Assembly: GCF_024346995.1 (NCBI RefSeq)
Contig: NZ_AP024888.1
Coordinates: 248,001 to 312,000 of the forward strand
Direction of reading: 5' to 3'
DNA: 64,000 nt
From: Vibrio palustris
Lineage (GTDB): Bacteria > Pseudomonadota > Gammaproteobacteria > Enterobacterales > Vibrionaceae
Shown: piece after piece, positions 1-7,815 of the stretch
Layout of the letters: the number at the start of each line of letters is the position of its first letter
Position numbering within the stretch: the first letter of the stretch is position 1
Made by a program: the position numbers and the translations under genes
The notes under the pieces: model-generated
What the model was told of the DNA's origin: nothing
The model's input: the letters and a program-made list of their open reading frames with translations, nothing else
Databases searched by the model: none

Positions 1-140
1 GAATTTTTTGATATTTGTGAGGCAATTGGATAACGTGAAGACGTCAAGGTACGTTTTTTTGTCTCTTAATGGGGAGTGGTAACCGCAATCTACTCTCGGT
101 ATAGTATTATTCCTTTAATTGCCACGAAGTTGATCTTATT

Positions 141-929
141 GTGAAGCGATCCATTTCTCATTTACATCCGTCGCTGGCGATTGAGCAAGCGCCAGCGGAA
201 GTTTTTCTTAACTTTGAAGATTTCCTCTCTAACACGGAAACGCGTGTGCATAGTCACCCTTGGGGACAGGTGCAGCTGATTTCAGGCGGAATTTTAGAGG
301 TAGAAGCGCAGGACACTCGTTTTCTAGCGCCGCCGCATTTGGCCATATGGGTACCCGCCGGGGTGATGCATAAAAGTTTTAACCGTCGGCCGCTTGAGTA
401 TTGCTCGATTAATATGGCATCAGCACTGACAACGAGCTTTCCTTCTAACACCAGCTTAATCAAAGTCACCCCGATTATTGCCGCGATCATTGATGATTTC
501 CGCCAGAGAAAGATTAGTATCGCCCAGTCAGCGGCTGACCAGCGTTTAATGCAAGTGATGCTCGATCAATTAGCGATTCAACCCACGCAGCATCACTTTT
601 TACCGAGTAGCGATCATAAGTATCTTGCGCCAATTTTACGCGCGATGGAGCTCAATCCGGTGGATAGTACGTCGTTAAAACAATGGGCAAATCATGTCCA
701 TACTACAGAGCGAACACTCGCCCGTTATTGCCATGATGAACTGGGAATGAGCTTTACAGAGTGGCGGTTACGCCTGCGTTATTTACATTCCATGGAACTG
801 CTGCGCCATGGGCATGCGGTTAAAGAAGTGGCGTTGACCTTAGGTTATCAGCAAGCCAGCCCCTTTATCACCATGTTTAAAAAATATTCTGGCATGACTC
901 CTGAGCAATACAAACACCGTTTATTATAA
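141..929 (+). CDS. AraC-family transcriptional regulator with N-terminal cupin
   Basis: Predicted cytoplasmic DNA-binding regulator of 262 aa starting at GTG. The first ~110 residues look like an AraC-type cupin sensor (HSHPWGQVQLISGG, then WVPAGVMH), and the last ~95 form the double helix-turn-helix ending in the family signature GYQQASPFITMFKKYSGMTP. The effector and target cannot be told. The gene is odd because its last 440 bp (490-929) recur almost exactly at 3792-4231, fused to another gene start. The final ~53 bp of the two copies differ far more than the rest, and only at synonymous positions. This copy is the complete one, so it is probably the functional gene. Confidence 0.88.
   Translation: MKRSISHLHPSLAIEQAPAEVFLNFEDFLSNTETRVHSHPWGQVQLISGGILEVEAQDTRFLAPPHLAIWVPAGVMHKSFNRRPLEYCSINMASALTTSFPSNTSLIKVTPIIAAIIDDFRQRKISIAQSAADQRLMQVMLDQLAIQPTQHHFLPSSDHKYLAPILRAMELNPVDSTSLKQWANHVHTTERTLARYCHDELGMSFTEWRLRLRYLHSMELLRHGHAVKEVALTLGYQQASPFITMFKKYSGMTPEQYKHRLL
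490..929 (+). repeat. 440-bp direct repeat, upstream copy (3' part of araC-type gene)
   Basis: Homology begins at the shared TTGATGATTTCC and runs to the stop codon. By eye there are 3 differences from the downstream copy in the first ~387 bp and 11 in the last ~53 bp. All are synonymous. Confidence 0.95.
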
Positions 930-1388
930 GCATACGACAGGTTAGTCATGAACCCAGCTGATCGCGCCCCTAAGGATAACGGGCACGCGTATCCCATATG
1001 ACATCACACAAATCTTATTCACTTCTTATAAACCAAAGAGTTATGCCTTGCCCATTTCCAGACTTATCATGGGGTTTTTAGGTTGGCTTAACGCTAATGT
1101 GTTGATATAAAAGCTGATATAAAAGCCATTCAATCATTAATATTCAACCGCTTTGTTATTGACAAGGCTGGCAGTAGCGTGGCAAAGCGTCCCCCATAAA
1201 ACATCGCGTTTTCTTATAGTGATGTGGCAGAGAGATAGGGGTATTGGCAGCGTTATCGTATGAAAGATAGATGGGTAATAGATTATAGAGTTTGTCTGAG
1301 CCAGCAGTATTAGACAGTAAAAAGGAGCTAAGATGGACAATAGCAGAGAGATTCTGGTGCGGTTTATTGCAAAAAGTCACCGCTGCCA
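930..1388. other. Intergenic stretch without a convincing gene
   Basis: About 460 bp between the araC gene and the next small ORF. Only short open frames are present, for example 28 codons from the ATG at 999, and none has a recognisable product. It lies inside the segment bounded by the two 440-bp repeats and may hold decayed sequence. Confidence 0.5.
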
Positions 1389-1694
1389 TTGAAAGTGAGT
1401 CAAATTGAAAATATTTATGTGAAAGAATATGATAAGAAAAGTAAGGTTAAGCGTTCGTTATTAATTGCATTGGTTTTTAGCTTTTCATTTTTTCTCATTC
1501 ATCCTGTTATTGTCGCTGTTGTTTTTCCTGTCTTGTTTGGCTTGGCTTATAAATTCACAAAAAAGTATGAGCTTTGCGTATCCGTTTTTAATAATCCAGA
1601 TATCGGCAATGTTGAGTCAAGTCTTTGTTCAGCAAACCAACGAAACGAATTAGACGATGTCGTGCAACAAGTCCAACGGTTACAACACACATAA
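1389..1694 (+). CDS. Small membrane protein, function unknown
   Basis: I do not recognise this 101-aa protein. A basic N-terminus (EYDKKSKVKR) is followed by one long or two short hydrophobic helices at about residues 24-55, then a polar tail ending DDVVQQVQRLQHT. The frame has no ATG near its start, only TTG at 1389 or GTG at 1395, and no good ribosome site. The start is uncertain and the gene may be a remnant. It lies inside the segment flanked by the araC 3'-end duplication. Confidence 0.4.
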   Translation: MKVSQIENIYVKEYDKKSKVKRSLLIALVFSFSFFLIHPVIVAVVFPVLFGLAYKFTKKYELCVSVFNNPDIGNVESSLCSANQRNELDDVVQQVQRLQHT

Positions 1695-1761
1695 CACTGA
1701 CTCTAAAACAGATTCACGTGGCGGTTTTGATGTGAATATCATGGGTGTCTTGTTTTATCTT

Positions 1762-2670
1762 TTAACCATAAAGTTCTGATGGCAGCCCTCCTTGCGCTGT
1801 TTGGCGAAGCGTTCTGATGTCACGTGCCGGGGGCGCACCAAACAGTCGAGAATATTCTCGGCTAAACTGTGACAGACTTTCATAACCAACCATAAACGCG
1901 ACGGTAGCGACACTACCAAACTCGGTAAATAGTAGACTGCGGGCTTCATATAATCTGATCTGTTTTTGGTATTGAAGCGGTGATAACCCAACCGTTGCTT
2001 TAAAACGTCGATGAAAAGCCGAAGCGCTCATATTCGCGGTAGCGGCAAGCTCTTCCACTCGAAATGCCGTCGCGTAATGTTTGCGAATCCATGTAATGGC
2101 ATGTTTGACTTGGAAAAAACGATCATCGATACCGGCTATTTGCCTTAATATCGCACCTTGCGGGCCGCGCAACATTCGGTACAAGATCTCGCGCTCAATA
2201 AGAGGAGCGATTAAGTCGATATCATCCGGATGATCGTTCAGTCGCACCAATCTATACCAGGCATCAGCAAGCTCATCACTGACGTGATCGATACAGAACC
2301 CTCTTGTTTCAGATAAACTCAAAGGACTCTCGATTTCGCATAAAATCTCGGTCACTAACGCTCGGTTGAGAGACAGACGCAAAGCTAAATAGGGGGAAGT
2401 CTGACTCGATTCTACCACTTCAGCAATTACTGGTACCTCGACTGAGGTAATAAAGCTTTGTCCCGCACGATAGTCGACGACTTGGTCACCGATAACCATC
2501 CTTTTGCTCCCTTGCAGGATTAGGCTGATCAAGGGTTGATAGATCTCCGGAAAGAGCTCAGTTGGTTGGCTTACTCTCAGAATATCCAAACGAGGGATGT
2601 GGGTTTGGGTAAGCACCGATTTAGAGCGTTTCTCTACAAGAGATTTTAATGTTTCAAGCGGATTATTCAT
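1762..2670 (-). CDS. AraC-family regulator (AraC_N type)
   Basis: Predicted transcription activator of ~302 aa. The N-terminal half resembles the AraC_N sensor domain (PLISLILQGSKRMVIGD, FITSVEVPVIAEV). The C-terminal ~100 residues carry two HTH motifs (VEELAATANMSASAFHRRFK; VATVAFMVGYESLSQFSREY). The start MNNPLETLKSLV is chosen because the family usually begins this way; TTG/ATG at 2706/2703 would add ~12 residues. It is divergent from the dehydrogenase at 2869, with ~200 bp between. Regulators of this subfamily often sit beside the SDR or reductase gene they control, so that gene is the likely target (inference). Confidence 0.88.
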   Translation of the reverse strand: MNNPLETLKSLVEKRSKSVLTQTHIPRLDILRVSQPTELFPEIYQPLISLILQGSKRMVIGDQVVDYRAGQSFITSVEVPVIAEVVESSQTSPYLALRLSLNRALVTEILCEIESPLSLSETRGFCIDHVSDELADAWYRLVRLNDHPDDIDLIAPLIEREILYRMLRGPQGAILRQIAGIDDRFFQVKHAITWIRKHYATAFRVEELAATANMSASAFHRRFKATVGLSPLQYQKQIRLYEARSLLFTEFGSVATVAFMVGYESLSQFSREYSRLFGAPPARDIRTLRQTAQGGLPSELYG

Positions 2671-2868
2671 ATCATTATTTTTAGCATAGCTTTCATCAAG
2701 CATCAATTAAGTAAGCAGGAATATGCATTTTATAGACAGAAACGGACACGTCATCGTTTAGTCGGTTTGTTATAAATATTAACTGTGTTATCGAGCGATC
2801 TCATGGGCTTTATGACGTACATGTGTATTTATTGTAACCGTTCAACATTTTTTAATAGGAAATATGCC

Positions 2869-3603
2869 ATGCAAATTGAAAACTCAGTGTTCCTCATTAC
2901 AGGTGCCTCATCCGGTATTGGTGAAGCGACGGCACGTGCAGTCGTTCAAGCTGGTGCGCGAGCCGTGTTATTAGCGAGACGCCAAGATCGACTAGAGGAA
3001 CTGGCAAAAGAGTTGGGGCGCGATATTTTGCCTTTACCTTGCGATGTAACCGACCGAGCTGCGGTTCAAAAAGCCGTTCAGATTGCGCAAGAAAAATATG
3101 GTCGAATCGATGGATTAATCAATAACGCGGGACAGGGACTCTATGCCACGATTGAAGATATCGACATTGCAGAGTTTCGAGAGCTGTTAAATCTCAATAC
3201 CGTTGCGCCACTGAATATGATGCAAGCGGTTATCCCCTTGATGCGCAAACAACAATCCGGATGCATCATTAATGTTAGCTCGGGAGCAACCTTAGCAACG
3301 TATCCAGGTTCAGCGGCTTATACAGGTTCAAAGTGCGCACTGAATATGATTTCAAAAGTGGCACGGCTTGAACTCGCAGAGGCGGGTATTACCGTATCGT
3401 TGCTGCATCCTTTCATGACAGCAACCGAATTCTATGGCTCGGTGAAGTCTGGTTTATCCACTTCAAAAGCACAAGAAGCTGAAGCTCTCTCTATCGCACA
3501 TTCACCATCATTAGCAGCAGAAATGATTGTCAATCTGATAAGAACCGGCGCTGCAGAGGTGGATCTTGTTCCGAAAGAATATGGCGGAAGTTTCGAAGAA
3601 TAA
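2869..3603 (+). CDS. Short-chain dehydrogenase/reductase (SDR)
   Basis: Predicted cytoplasmic NAD(P)-dependent oxidoreductase of 244 aa with the classical SDR pattern: TGASSGIG nucleotide-binding loop at residues 11-18, NNAG, the NVSSG serine and the YTGSK catalytic Tyr-Lys pair near residue 150. The substrate is unknown. The start at 2869 is preferred over the longer frame from 2785 because TAGGA precedes it and the dinucleotide fold begins at once. It is divergent from an AraC regulator. Its stop codon overlaps the left arm of an attC-like inverted sequence (3601-3669), which hints at an integron-cassette origin. Confidence 0.88.
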   Translation: MQIENSVFLITGASSGIGEATARAVVQAGARAVLLARRQDRLEELAKELGRDILPLPCDVTDRAAVQKAVQIAQEKYGRIDGLINNAGQGLYATIEDIDIAEFRELLNLNTVAPLNMMQAVIPLMRKQQSGCIINVSSGATLATYPGSAAYTGSKCALNMISKVARLELAEAGITVSLLHPFMTATEFYGSVKSGLSTSKAQEAEALSIAHSPSLAAEMIVNLIRTGAAEVDLVPKEYGGSFEE

Positions 3604-3669
3604 CCAGCCAATAAAAATGTTTGCATACTTTTTACGTTAATTGTCTAATCGGCTTAAGGCAACGTTATG
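3601..3669 (+). repeat. Possible integron attC-like site after the SDR gene
   Basis: TAACCAGCCAAT at the dehydrogenase stop is loosely complementary to GGCTTAAGGCAACGTTA near 3667, and the sequence continues GTTATGTGG directly before a GNAT start, as at a cassette boundary. The arms match only partly, so this is tentative. Confidence 0.35.
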
Positions 3670-3688
3670 TGGTTAGAGAAAAATAACA

Positions 3689-4231
3689 ATGGAAGTAACA
3701 ATCGGAAATGATTCTAAGCTGATTCAGCGAGCTCAATCTCTTCGTTATCAGGTGTTTACACTTGAGCAATCGATCCCGACAGGCTTAGACGTTGATGATT
3801 TCCGCCAGCGAAAGATTAGTATCGCGCAGTCAGCGGCTGACCAGCGTTTAATGCAAGTGATGCTCGATCAATTAGCGATTCAACCCACGCAGCATCACTT
3901 TTTACCGAGTAGCGATCATAAGTATCTTGCGCCAATTTTACGCGCGATGGAGCTCAATCCGGTGGATAGTACGTCGTTAAAACAATGGGCAAATCATGTC
4001 CATACTACAGAGCGAACACTCGCCCGTTACTGCCATGATGAACTGGGAATGAGCTTTACAGAGTGGCGGTTACGCCTGCGTTATTTACATTCCATGGAAC
4101 TGCTGCGCCATGGGCATGCGGTTAAAGAAGTGGCGTTGACCTTAGGTTATCAGCAAGCCAGCCCCTTTATCACCATGTTCAAAAAATACTCGGGTATGAC
4201 GCCAGAGCAATATAAACATCGATTGTTGTAA
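3689..4231 (+). pseudogene. Chimeric ORF: GNAT N-terminus fused to AraC C-terminus
   Basis: The first ~35 residues (MEVTIGNDSKLIQRAQSLRY, then QVFTLEQSIPTGLD) look like the start of a GNAT acetyltransferase. From DDFRQRKIS onward the protein is identical to residues 119-262 of the AraC regulator at 141-929. The acetyl-CoA-binding core of the GNAT and the cupin sensor of the AraC are both missing. The join is in frame, so a 180-aa fusion with an intact AraC DNA-binding domain could be made. It may be an accident of recombination or could act as an unregulated DNA-binding competitor. I class it as a broken gene with low confidence about function. Confidence 0.75.
3792..4231 (+). repeat. 440-bp direct repeat, downstream copy (3' part of araC-type gene)
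   Basis: Equal in length to 490-929 and ends at the same stop codon. It is followed by a DUF2127 gene, whereas the upstream copy is followed by unrelated sequence, so the two junctions bound an insertion or a rearranged segment. Confidence 0.95.
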
Positions 4232-4327
4232 TGATAAGTAGGCCATAATAAGCTTCGAGCCTAGGGGCAAGATTATTGAGCCCAAAGGTGTTATGAACAC
4301 CGGTATGGCATTGCACAAGAGGTCAGT

Positions 4328-4780
4328 ATGAAATCGGTGAAGAAAGGATTGAGATTAGTGGCGGCATTAGAGGCATTTAAAGGCATCATGTCGCTTATCG
4401 TCGGTTTTGGTCTGCATGTTTTAGCAGGGCATAATTTGCGACAATTTGCTGAATCCATCGTCAATCATGCGCATTTAAACCCAGCCAGCCATGTGCCGAG
4501 CGTTTTTATCAACGCAATGAGTCATGTCTCTGAGAGTAATCTGACGCTACTTGCGATTGGCGCGTTTATTTATTCAATCGTGCGATTAGTGGAAGCGTAC
4601 GGGCTGTGGCAACAACTGGTTTGGACTGAATGGTTTGCGTTGGTGAGTGGGGCGATTTACGTGCCATTTGAATTATATGAACTGTTCCATCATATCAGTG
4701 TGCTAGGCGTTAGCGTGCTCTTATTAAATATCGTGATTGTTTGGTATATGGCACATATGCTTTTCGTCAAGAGTGAGTAA
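4328..4780 (+). CDS. DUF2127 family inner-membrane protein
   Basis: Predicted 150-aa integral membrane protein. It resembles the DUF2127 family: KKGLRLVAALEAFKGIMSLI at the start and about four hydrophobic segments, with the typical RLVEAYGLWQQLVWTEWFAL stretch in the middle. The function of the family is unknown. A modest ribosome site (GAGGTCAGT) precedes the ATG. It follows the rearranged araC copy and was probably the original downstream neighbour of that regulator. Confidence 0.8.
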   Translation: MKSVKKGLRLVAALEAFKGIMSLIVGFGLHVLAGHNLRQFAESIVNHAHLNPASHVPSVFINAMSHVSESNLTLLAIGAFIYSIVRLVEAYGLWQQLVWTEWFALVSGAIYVPFELYELFHHISVLGVSVLLLNIVIVWYMAHMLFVKSE

Positions 4781-4825
4781 CGTGAACCATAGTGCTTTGA
4801 TAGTGTGCGGTTAGCCTAAAGTGAG

Positions 4826-4849
4826 CAGCAGGCACTAATCTGCCTGCTG
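4826..4849. terminator. Hairpin between convergent genes
   Basis: Perfect 9-bp stem CAGCAGGCA/TGCCTGCTG with a 6-nt loop between DUF2127 (+) and the esterase (-). There is no strong T-run, so it is a weak or bidirectional terminator. Confidence 0.5.
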
Positions 4850-4876
4850 GTCTAGTAAGGATATAGCAGGCAAAGG

Positions 4877-5641
4877 CTATTTGTGATGTTTCATTAGCCA
4901 GCGGTAGACACCGTCATTACTGTATGCAGCCTTCCAGGATGAGGCGTGGTCTCCACCTTCAATTTCTGTATAGCGAATGGTGGAGGTGGACCCTCCGGAG
5001 CGAATAATTGCATCTACCATCTGGCGCGAATAATCGACACTGGTGACTTCATCAGCACTGCCATGAAAAACCCAAGTCGGAATGTGATTGATGGTGCTGG
5101 CCTGTTTAGGATCGGCGCTCCCCGCAATCGGGACCGCCGCGGCAAATAGCTTTGGTCGTTGCATCATCGCATTCCATACACCTTGCCCACCACGTGACAG
5201 CCCCGTGATATAAATTCTATTGCGATCAATATGAGAGTTTGTCTTGATTAGATTGTCAATCAAATGGAGTAGTGCGGTCATTGATGGGGTTGAAGGTGTT
5301 TGTTTAAAGTTGTAAGCCGCAAGTGTCGTGCTGGCCCAGCGCATTGGACCAGGCGTTTGCGGTGCGAGCACATATGCCGCTTGAATGGATTGATTTGTTT
5401 TACTGGCAAAATACTGTGGCCCCCAACCGGTGTTTTTATACATTTGAGCTTGATTATCCGTGCCCGCTTCACCGGTCCCATGTAAATGAATGATGAGTGG
5501 CAATCGTCCACTTTGTGATGGTGAATAAAGTTGGTAAGGCAGAGTGAACTTGTTATCGTGATACTGGTTTGCTTGCCAGCCAGCGAAAGCGGGGCTAACG
5601 CAGGCGACGGATAGCGCGACTGTCAGAAAAGATTTCAGCAT
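4877..5641 (-). CDS. Secreted alpha/beta-hydrolase (PHB depolymerase-like esterase)
   Basis: Predicted exported serine hydrolase of 254 aa. Residues 1-20 form a signal peptide (MLKSFLTVALSVACVSPAFA). HLHGTGEAGTDN supplies the oxyanion region, GLSRGG is the nucleophile elbow, and the Asp and His of the triad are likely in FHGSADEVTSV and GGDHASSW. The fold matches the esterase/PHB-depolymerase-like group of dienelactone-hydrolase relatives. The substrate is probably a secreted or wall-derived ester, but this is not determined. It stands alone on the minus strand. Confidence 0.82.
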   Translation of the reverse strand: MLKSFLTVALSVACVSPAFAGWQANQYHDNKFTLPYQLYSPSQSGRLPLIIHLHGTGEAGTDNQAQMYKNTGWGPQYFASKTNQSIQAAYVLAPQTPGPMRWASTTLAAYNFKQTPSTPSMTALLHLIDNLIKTNSHIDRNRIYITGLSRGGQGVWNAMMQRPKLFAAAVPIAGSADPKQASTINHIPTWVFHGSADEVTSVDYSRQMVDAIIRSGGSTSTIRYTEIEGGDHASSWKAAYSNDGVYRWLMKHHK

Positions 5642-5801
5642 GTAGACCTCTAATAGTGTGTTGATATTATTATAATGTAACCGGTATCATAATTGAGGAG
5701 TGCGGTAACAGTCGAGGATGTATTTCACAAATATTGACGACGTCTTATAATACAAACGCACTTATGTGATTGGTCGTATAAATATGCAACAAGGACGAGA
5801 T

Positions 5802-6281
5802 ATGGTTGTACTTAGAAACATGCGACAGCAAGAATACCCTGCTTATTGTCAGTATTTTATTGATGATTATAGTCGTGAAATTGCGCAGAACTATGGTCAT
5901 GCAATGAACGTGGCTCTTGAACTTGCCGAACAAGATTTGCAGCGTTTTTTCCCGAATGGTTTGGAAGAAAAAAATCATTGTTTATTCTGTATTGATGCTG
6001 AAATTGCTGGGGAAATCCAATTAGTCGGTTATCTATGGCACTCTGTGAATCATAGTGACAACTCGACGTTTATCTATGACTTTTTTATATTTGCAGAGCA
6101 TCGTAGCCGAGGACTGGGGCGATTAGCTTTAGCCGAGTTGGAGAAGCAACTTCAATTAGAGGGCATCAAGCAAATAAAGTTGCGAGTGGCGTACCATAAT
6201 GAAAGAGCGTTAAGTTTATACAAAGAAGTCGGCTTTGCCATCACCGGGTTCAATATGTCGAAAAGCATTGAGAAACGATAA
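5802..6281 (+). CDS. GNAT family N-acetyltransferase
   Basis: Predicted 159-aa acetyl-CoA-dependent acetyltransferase. The acetyl-CoA loop is visible as EHRSRGLGRLALAELE, followed by LRVAYHNERALSLYKEVGF, the usual last strand and helix of the GNAT fold. The start at 5802 is chosen over 5766 because AAGGA sits 6 nt upstream. The acceptor substrate is unknown. The gene is AT-richer than the backbone and stands in a run of unrelated single genes. Confidence 0.85.
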   Translation: MVVLRNMRQQEYPAYCQYFIDDYSREIAQNYGHAMNVALELAEQDLQRFFPNGLEEKNHCLFCIDAEIAGEIQLVGYLWHSVNHSDNSTFIYDFFIFAEHRSRGLGRLALAELEKQLQLEGIKQIKLRVAYHNERALSLYKEVGFAITGFNMSKSIEKR

Positions 6282-6386
6282 GTGATCAAGAGTGATGTAT
6301 TTGGGGGAATAAAGGGAATTTAACCTTACGTATGCATGAAAGTTAACAAGGTTATCTACGAATTACTCATATTATTTGGAGGGGAT

Positions 6387-6851
6387 ATGGCGAGTCCACG
6401 AGTTTTAAAGGCTCAAATTAGGGACATCATGTGTGGTGATAATGTGACGATTGTCGAGCCAGCTAATATCTATGGTTGTGAGCTAAAACAGGACGTATTT
6501 GTAGGGCCATTTGTTGAAATTCAGAAAAATACGGTGGTTGGTGAGCGAACAAAAATTCAGTCGCACACGTTTGTGTGTGAATATGTTTATATTGGCAGTG
6601 ACTGTTTTATTGGTCATGGGGTGATGTTTGCGAATGATCTGTTTAAACATGGTCGGCCTGATCCAAACCCAGACAATTGGGGGCGTACGGTGATTAATAA
6701 CGATGTGACTATCGGCTCAAATGCCACGATATTGCCTGTGACGATATGCAGTGGCGTTGTTATTGGTGCGGGCAGTGTAGTCACCAAAGACATAACGAAG
6801 AAAGGCGTATACGCAGGCAATCCAGCCAAAAAGTTACGAGATTTGCCTTGA
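6387..6851 (+). CDS. Left-handed beta-helix (hexapeptide) acyl/acetyltransferase
   Basis: Predicted 154-aa trimeric transferase made almost entirely of hexapeptide repeats (for example VFVGPFVEIQKNTVVGERTK, then VTIGSNATILPVTICSGVVI). The C-terminal GAGSVVTKDI and AGNPAKKLRD are typical of sugar N-acetyltransferases of the WxcM/FdtC-like group. The start at 6387 has a strong ribosome site (TTGGAGGGG); the longer frame from 6336 has none. No nucleotide-sugar genes are nearby, so the substrate is open. Confidence 0.83.
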   Translation: MASPRVLKAQIRDIMCGDNVTIVEPANIYGCELKQDVFVGPFVEIQKNTVVGERTKIQSHTFVCEYVYIGSDCFIGHGVMFANDLFKHGRPDPNPDNWGRTVINNDVTIGSNATILPVTICSGVVIGAGSVVTKDITKKGVYAGNPAKKLRDLP

Positions 6852-6939
6852 ATTAGCGGTTTTCAGCTGGGCATTTAATTTGTAGAGTAAAGTCAGTGGC
6901 TTACATTTTTAGAGAGGTTCCCCCTCGGAGGCAACAATA

Positions 6940-7296
6940 ATGAATATGAAGGACTTCTCAAACTTAGTTGGGCTATCGGCTCATACGCTGCGCTATTATG
7001 AAAAAATAGGATTGCTGAGAAATATTCAACGAAATAGCAGTGGGCATCGAGTCTATTCATCGCACGATCGAGTATGGATTGAATTTGTAAAACGTTTAAA
7101 AGATACAGGGATGCCGCTAGAAAATATTTTAATCTATGCCGATTTACGCCAGCGCGGTTCAGAATCGATATTAGCGCGGCAAGCGCTACTAGAACAACAC
7201 AAAGCAAATTTGAGTCTGCGAATTGCTGAGCAACAATCTCATCTTGCTGCTTTAGAAGAAAAAATTGACCTATATAAAAATGGCAAAGTGCATTGA
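6940..7296 (+). CDS. MerR-family transcriptional regulator
   Basis: Predicted 118-aa regulator. The N-terminal winged HTH is clear (FSNLVGLSAHTLRYYEKIGL, then HRVYSSHD), followed by a coiled-coil dimerisation helix rich in Glu/Gln (EQHKANLSLRIAEQQSHLAALEEK). There is no C-terminal effector domain or metal-binding cysteine, as in the short redox/aldehyde subgroup. CGGAGG lies 8 nt before the ATG. It is followed 59 bp later by a carboxymuconolactone-decarboxylase-like gene that it probably regulates. Confidence 0.9.
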   Translation: MNMKDFSNLVGLSAHTLRYYEKIGLLRNIQRNSSGHRVYSSHDRVWIEFVKRLKDTGMPLENILIYADLRQRGSESILARQALLEQHKANLSLRIAEQQSHLAALEEKIDLYKNGKVH

Positions 7297-7355
7297 CTTA
7301 GAGTCAGCTCTAACATGTATGCTCTTTATGTACTGACACATAAAGGAGCACTCCC

Positions 7356-7733
7356 TTGGAAAAATCACGTTTTGATACCGGTTTAGAGCTACTCAATAGT
7401 ATTGATGGCGAAGCAGGCCACAATGTTATTGCAAGCTTACAAGATATTTGCCCTGACTTAGCTAAATATACCATCGAGTTTCCTTTTGGTGATATTTATG
7501 CAAGGTCCGGTCTGGATCTCAAGTCTCGCGAAATCGCGACTGTCGCTGCGTTAACCGCTTTAGGCAATTGCTCTCCACAACTTAAGGTTCATTTGCATGC
7601 CGCGCTCAATGTCGGTTGTAGCGAAGAAGAGCTCAAGGAAGTCATACTGCAAATGGCCGTTTATGCCGGTTTCCCCGCGGCTTTAAATGGTATGTTTGCG
7701 TTTAAAGACGTACTCGCAGAAAGAGCCGCATAA
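7356..7733 (+). CDS. Carboxymuconolactone decarboxylase (CMD/AhpD-like) family protein
   Basis: Predicted 125-aa protein of the CMD fold: REIATVAALTALGNCSPQLKVHLHAALNVGCSEEE broken around the conserved H-x-H-x-ALNVG helix, then VILQMAVYAGFPAALN. Only single cysteines are present rather than the AhpD CxxC pair, so it is more like gamma-carboxymuconolactone decarboxylase relatives than a peroxidase partner. It starts with TTG behind a strong AAGGAG at 7342. A MerR gene immediately upstream suggests co-regulation. Confidence 0.87.
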   Translation: MEKSRFDTGLELLNSIDGEAGHNVIASLQDICPDLAKYTIEFPFGDIYARSGLDLKSREIATVAALTALGNCSPQLKVHLHAALNVGCSEEELKEVILQMAVYAGFPAALNGMFAFKDVLAERAA

Positions 7734-7754
7734 CTTTTCGTTAATAATGATGGG

Positions 7755-7802
7755 AACGCTCAGCCTATCTGACGGTGAGGTGGCTGGAGTCGGCTGAGCG
7801 TT
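7755..7802. terminator. Long inverted repeat between convergent genes
   Basis: AACGCTCAGCC at 7755-7765 pairs perfectly with GGCTGAGCGTT at 7792-7802 across a 26-nt loop. It lies between the CMD gene (+) and bisC-like gene (-), so it could stop both transcripts, but there is no clear T-run. Confidence 0.5.
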
Positions 7803-7815
7803 AAGAGTTTAACCG

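Noticed and set aside
1137..1389. Minus-strand ORFs of 67 and 77 codons
   Set aside because: They overlap each other in different frames, have no ribosome site and show no recognisable protein pattern.
3689..4231. A second genuine AraC-family gene
   Set aside because: The cupin sensor is missing and the N-terminus belongs to a GNAT. It is a fusion created by the 440-bp duplication.
7755..7802. Inverted repeat as an insertion-sequence remnant
   Set aside because: There is no target duplication or transposase fragment, and its place between convergent genes fits a terminator better.
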